From NCBI GenBank assembly GCA_964407495.1, contig CAYOVP010000072.1, forward strand, positions 1 through 8,412: 8,412 nucleotides of DNA, in the 5' to 3' direction. This stretch comes from JAJRZX01 sp964407495. GTDB taxonomy: Bacteria; Desulfobacterota; GWC2-55-46; JADFVP01. A program made the position numbers and the translations under genes. The notes beneath the pieces are model-generated. The model was not told the origin of the DNA. It did no database searches and worked only from the letters and a program-made list of their open reading frames with translations. Each line of letters starts with the position of its first letter. Position 1 is the stretch's first letter. Positions 6,325-8,412 of this stretch are shown here, piece after piece.

Positions 6325-6412
6325 GTATGCGGGGCCAGGGTTCGAGGTATATGGGGCCAGGGTTCGCGGCATATGGGGCCTGGTTTCGATGTATGCGGGG
6401 CCTGGCGGGGAT
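6325..6412 (+). repeat. Four 22-bp imperfect tandem repeats (plus a partial fifth upstream)
   Basis: Units start at 6325, 6347, 6369 and 6391, each exactly 22 bases. The approximate consensus is GTATGYGGGGCCWGGKTTCG plus two bases. The core GGGGCC(A/T)GG is in every unit. A fifth degraded unit with GGGCCTGGTTTTTT sits just upstream at about 6303-6324. The length is not a multiple of three, which argues against coding repeats, and it equals about two DNA helical turns, which would place each copy on the same face of the helix. The array ends about 118 bases before the ferritin -10 box. Confidence 0.85.
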
Positions 6413-6504
6413 GCCGGAGAGGGGTAGGACCTGGTGAGAGACAGGGGCCTCTAATACGCAAGCGCAATATAGAGAGCCGCACCGCCGCTCGAGATAAAGA
6501 CCGA

Positions 6505-6536
6505 TTGCCTGCAGAGATAGCCGGCAGGCCTATAAT
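6505..6536 (+). promoter_or_regulatory. Candidate promoter of the ferritin gene
   Basis: A perfect -10 box, TATAAT, lies at 6531-6536, 46 bases before the ferritin ATG. The best -35-like hexamer, TTGCCT (6505-6510), is 20 bases away, longer than usual, so the promoter may depend on an activator or use a weak -35. Confidence 0.5.
6507..6529 (+). promoter_or_regulatory. Inverted repeat abutting the ferritin -10 box, candidate operator
   Basis: GCCTGC (6507-6512) and GCAGGC (6524-6529) form a perfect 6-bp inverted repeat with 11 bases between. It occupies the space just upstream of TATAAT at 6531, where a repressor would block polymerase. It does not resemble the AT-rich Fur box consensus. A short RNA hairpin is an alternative only if transcription starts upstream. 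Confidence 0.35.
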
Positions 6537-6582
6537 AGAGGAACGGCCCCAGGGGCGTTTCGTTACCATGGAGGTTTTTTTC

Positions 6583-7089
6583 ATGATTTCTGCTGAGATG
6601 GCAAAGGCACTGAACAGGCAACTCAACGAAGAACTTTACTCCTCATACCTTTACCTCTCCATGTCCGCTTATGCGTCATTCAAGGGCCTCAAGGGCGCTT
6701 CCAGTTGGTTTTATGTCCAGGTCAAGGAAGAACTCTTTCACGTGCAGAAGGTGTATGACTACATAGACAGCCAGGGCGCGCAGATAATCCTCGAGGAAGT
6801 CAAAAAACCCCCCACAGAGTTCGGCACCATAATGGACCTCTTCAGGGCAGTACTCGACCACGAACAGAAGGTTACGGGTTACATCAATGCCCTCATGAGC
6901 CAGGCCGTTGCCGAGAACGACCATGCCACGCAGACCTTCCTCCAGTGGTTTGTCACAGAGCAGACCGAGGAGGAAAAGAGTTGCCAGGAGATTATAGACA
7001 GGCTCAAACTTGCCGGGGATTCGGGCCCAGGCATCTTCATGATAGACACGGAACTCGGCACCAGGGTCTTTACACCTCCCGCAGAGTAG
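6583..7089 (+). CDS. ftnA: Ferritin (non-heme, FtnA type)
   Basis: A 168-residue ferritin subunit that assembles into a 24-mer cytosolic shell, oxidises Fe(II) and stores it as ferric mineral. It is the usual length for bacterial ferritins and lacks the Met heme ligand context of bacterioferritin. Ferroxidase residues are present at the positions numbered as in E. coli FtnA: E17 (in LNEELYSSY), E50 and H53 (KEELFH), E94 (DHEQKV), Q127, with E126, E129 and E130 for the third iron site. The four-helix bundle and the C-terminal IFMIDTELGTR segment are complete. The ATG at 6583 is chosen because GGAGG (6570-6574) lies 8 bases upstream; an in-frame ATG at 6568 overlaps that site and has none of its own. 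A TATAAT promoter, an inverted repeat and a 22-bp repeat array lie upstream. A possible hairpin terminator is at 7115-7153. Confidence 0.96.
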   Translation: MISAEMAKALNRQLNEELYSSYLYLSMSAYASFKGLKGASSWFYVQVKEELFHVQKVYDYIDSQGAQIILEEVKKPPTEFGTIMDLFRAVLDHEQKVTGYINALMSQAVAENDHATQTFLQWFVTEQTEEEKSCQEIIDRLKLAGDSGPGIFMIDTELGTRVFTPPAE

Positions 7090-7114
7090 GCCCATATCTC
7101 TTCGCCCCAAAATG

Positions 7115-7153
7115 GAGCGCCCCTTGGGACTAATGCGCCCCTGGGGGACGCTC
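7115..7153 (+). terminator. Possible imperfect terminator after ferritin
   Basis: GAGCG (7115-7119) pairs with CGCTC (7149-7153), extended inward by CCC/GGG after a C-A mismatch. The tail TTCTTGTCTT is T-rich but interrupted. The large inner loop makes this a weak call. Confidence 0.35.
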
Positions 7154-7221
7154 TTCTTGTCTTCATGACTTGGCGGGCGGCACCTGAACCCAACCCTGAA
7201 GAAATAGAAAAGAAAGAGGAT

Positions 7222-7434
7222 ATGCAGGAAAGAATACTCGAATACCTGAGAGCGAATAATGGTTCCTTTGAGTCCGAGGATGAGGTCCTCGCCTGGTGGA
7301 AGGGACTGCAGGGCCTCGTAGACTCCCTTGATATGCTTACGCTGGCCCTCGAGGACCTCGAGGAGAGGGGCGCGATAGTAAAAGAGGTGATGGAAAAGGA
7401 TTTTTTTGTGTACAGGATCGCCCCGGGTAGATGA
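7222..7434 (+). CDS. Small protein of unknown function, possible winged-helix fold
   Basis: A 70-residue acidic protein that I do not recognise. It is predicted mostly helical, with a helix at the start (QERILEYLRANNG), a glutamate-rich helix (SEDEVLAWWKGL), a third helix (LDMLTLALEDLEERG) and a short hairpin at the end (AIVKEVMEKDFFVYRI). This order of three helices followed by a two-stranded wing is compatible with a winged-helix domain, an inference only. There is no signal peptide or membrane helix. The start is uncertain. ATG 7222 has AGAGGA immediately upstream, unusually close. An in-frame ATG at 7165 would add 19 residues (rich in Pro, Glu and Lys) but has no ribosome site. It lies between ferritin and an FKBP isomerase without clear operon links. 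Confidence 0.68.
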   Translation: MQERILEYLRANNGSFESEDEVLAWWKGLQGLVDSLDMLTLALEDLEERGAIVKEVMEKDFFVYRIAPGR

Positions 7435-7438
7435 TGCC

Positions 7439-7458
7439 GGGCCCTTGCGGTGGGGCCC
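7439..7458 (+). terminator. Possible short hairpin after the small hypothetical gene
   Basis: GGGCCC (7439-7444) can pair with GGGCCC (7453-7458) around an 8-base loop, beginning two bases after the stop codon. There is no T-run after it (TGTCCTTC), so termination would be weak. The remaining bases to 7631 contain no gene; a TATAAC at 7582-7587 is the only -10-like box seen before the FKBP gene and lacks a good -35. Confidence 0.28.
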
Positions 7459-7631
7459 TGTCCTTCACTTGCCTTCAGTTGTCTTGCGTACCTTTACGCA
7501 TAAGCCGCTTTTTCACCATGGCAGGCCTTTTGTCTTGTTCCTGGCATCAGGACTGTCCATCTGGGTCTTGTCACAAGTGGCTATAACCCTTGGTTGTACA
7601 TTTACCTAGATCCCATAAAAGAGGAGGTTTT

Positions 7632-8327
7632 ATGAAGAGGATTTTACTATCCATGGCGTTGGGTTTGGTGCTCGTGGCTTCGCCGGCGGCCCATGCGGCC
7701 AGCCAGGGCTCCAACTGGACGGAGTCGCAGAAGATGAGTTATATCTTCGGCACCCGCATCGGTGAGGTGAGCAAGGAAAACGATGTAAAGATCGATATGA
7801 AACTCGTCAACCAGGGCATAAACGATGTCCTGAAGAACAAGAAGCGCGCCCTTGACAAGGCCGAGGTGAGGTCTTCCATGGCCGCTTTTCAGAAAAAGAT
7901 AATGGCAAGGCGCAAGGCCGACCTCGAGGCCAAGAGAAAGGCCAATGCCGAGGAGGGCAGGAAGTTTCTCGAGGCCAATAAGAAGAAAAAGGGCGTAAAG
8001 GTCACGGCCAGCGGCCTCCAGTACAAGGTTATCAAGCAAGGCAAGGGACCCAGGCCCAAGGCAACAGACAAGGTAAGGGTTCAGTACCGCGGCAAGTTGA
8101 TCGATGGCACTGAGTTCGACAGTTCGTACAAGCGCAACAAACCGGCGGAGTTTTCTCTCAACCAGGTCATCAAGGGATGGAAAGAGGGGCTCCAACTCAT
8201 GCCCGAGGGCTCGACCTACGAGTTCTACATACCTGCTGATCTTGCCTATGGAAAGAACGGTCCGCCTGTCATAGGACCCAACAAGACGCTCATCTTCGAG
8301 GTAACACTCCTGAAGATTCTGAAGTAG
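7632..8327 (+). CDS. Periplasmic FKBP-type peptidyl-prolyl cis-trans isomerase (FkpA/Mip family)
   Basis: A 231-residue secreted foldase that catalyses cis-trans isomerisation of X-Pro bonds in envelope proteins. The Sec signal peptide (MKR, hydrophobic core, then AHA) is probably cleaved after residue 22. Residues 25-85 form the N-terminal dimerisation region of FkpA/Mip proteins (SYIFGTRIGEV, LVNQGINDVL). A long, very Lys/Arg/Glu-rich helix (about 86-118) follows, and the FKBP domain spans about 128-231. Ligand-pocket residues typical of active FKBPs are visible: Y152, F162, D163, V179, I180, W183, Y206 and F222. The length matches the family. GAGGAGG at 7621-7627 fixes the ATG at 7632. The gene stands alone, with a strong terminator 53 bases after its stop. 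The Lys/Arg-rich linker is more basic than I would expect but otherwise unremarkable. Confidence 0.93.
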   Translation: MKRILLSMALGLVLVASPAAHAASQGSNWTESQKMSYIFGTRIGEVSKENDVKIDMKLVNQGINDVLKNKKRALDKAEVRSSMAAFQKKIMARRKADLEAKRKANAEEGRKFLEANKKKKGVKVTASGLQYKVIKQGKGPRPKATDKVRVQYRGKLIDGTEFDSSYKRNKPAEFSLNQVIKGWKEGLQLMPEGSTYEFYIPADLAYGKNGPPVIGPNKTLIFEVTLLKILK

Positions 8328-8379
8328 GCGACGCAAGAGGTGTAGGCACTATCTCCCGTGCCTCCCTGCAATCTCACTC

Positions 8380-8408
8380 ACGGGGGCGTGATTCCACGCC
8401 CCCGTTTT
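8380..8408 (+). terminator. Rho-independent terminator after the FKBP gene
   Basis: A perfect 11-bp stem pairs ACGGGGGCGTG (8380-8390) with CACGCCCCCGT (8395-8405) around the tetraloop ATTC, followed by a short T tract (8405-8408). The T-run is brief but the stem is strong. Confidence 0.85.
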
Positions 8409-8412
8409 CGTG

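Larger units (their letters stand above)
6140..6582 (+). other. Gene-free region upstream of ferritin with repeats and promoter
   Basis: An open frame continuous with ferritin crosses this stretch, but its translation is low-complexity Gly/Arg-rich and has no family resemblance, so it is judged non-coding. It contains a T7 run at 6188-6194 without a good stem before it, a block of 22-bp imperfect tandem repeats (listed separately), an inverted repeat at 6507-6529 and a TATAAT box at 6531-6536. It is most likely the regulatory region of the ferritin gene. Confidence 0.6.

Noticed and set aside
6325..6412. CRISPR array
   Set aside because: The 22-bp units are directly adjacent with no spacers and no cas genes are present.
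6064..6582. N-terminal extension of ferritin by about 170 residues
   Set aside because: The upstream frame is low-complexity, covers the tandem repeats and promoter, and begins inside the preceding gene. ATG 6583 has a proper ribosome site and gives the standard ferritin length.
7406..7609. A 67-codon + strand frame before the FKBP gene
   Set aside because: It overlaps the end of the small hypothetical gene in another frame, lacks a ribosome site and has no recognisable features.

Overview
The window looks like chromosomal DNA from a Gram-negative, respiring bacterium. The supporting signs are Tat and Sec export signals, a Rieske/cytochrome b quinol oxidase, a periplasmic c-type cytochrome and a periplasmic Mip/FkpA-type prolyl isomerase. 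Base composition is moderately GC-rich with frequent ATA isoleucine codons. The gene set would fit Thermodesulfobacteriota or Nitrospirota, but the sequence alone does not settle the phylum. All real genes lie on the + strand. No integrase, transposase, phage gene or CRISPR array is visible.

Layout: tRNA-Leu(UAA) at 6-92; a DUF302 protein (185-571); a 511-base gene-free stretch with several small stem-loops and a candidate promoter; then the respiratory block. That block has a Tat-exported Rieske iron-sulfur protein (1083-1688), a 569-residue cytochrome b carrying a cytochrome c1-like C-terminal extension (1704-3413), and, after a 329-base structured gap, a secreted diheme cytochrome c (3743-4321). 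A strong intrinsic terminator follows (4448-4488). Next is the decayed remnant of a multicopper oxidase (about 4579-4906), readable only across three frames. Then come a single-domain Old Yellow Enzyme-type flavin oxidoreductase (5024-6139), a 443-base non-coding region with 22-bp tandem repeats and a TATAAT promoter, a ferritin (6583-7089), a 70-residue protein of unknown function (7222-7434), and an FKBP-type isomerase (7632-8327) with its own terminator at the window end.

How the genes work together: the Rieske and cytochrome b genes are 15 bases apart and should form the core of a bc-type quinol:cytochrome c oxidoreductase. The unusual part is the cytochrome b C-terminus. It keeps the layout of cytochrome c1 (anchor helix, VPPDLS motif, C-terminal anchor), but the heme-binding CxxCH is replaced by GKMFH. 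The fused c1-like domain should therefore carry no covalent heme. The downstream diheme cytochrome c is the obvious candidate to accept electrons from the Rieske centre, with the heme-less domain perhaps acting as its dock. The other genes (ferritin, flavin reductase, isomerase, DUF302) look like independent housekeeping or stress genes. Strongest observations: the heme-less c1 domain, the 15-residue spacing between the helix D heme ligands of cytochrome b, the multicopper oxidase remnant, and the 22-bp repeat array upstream of ferritin.
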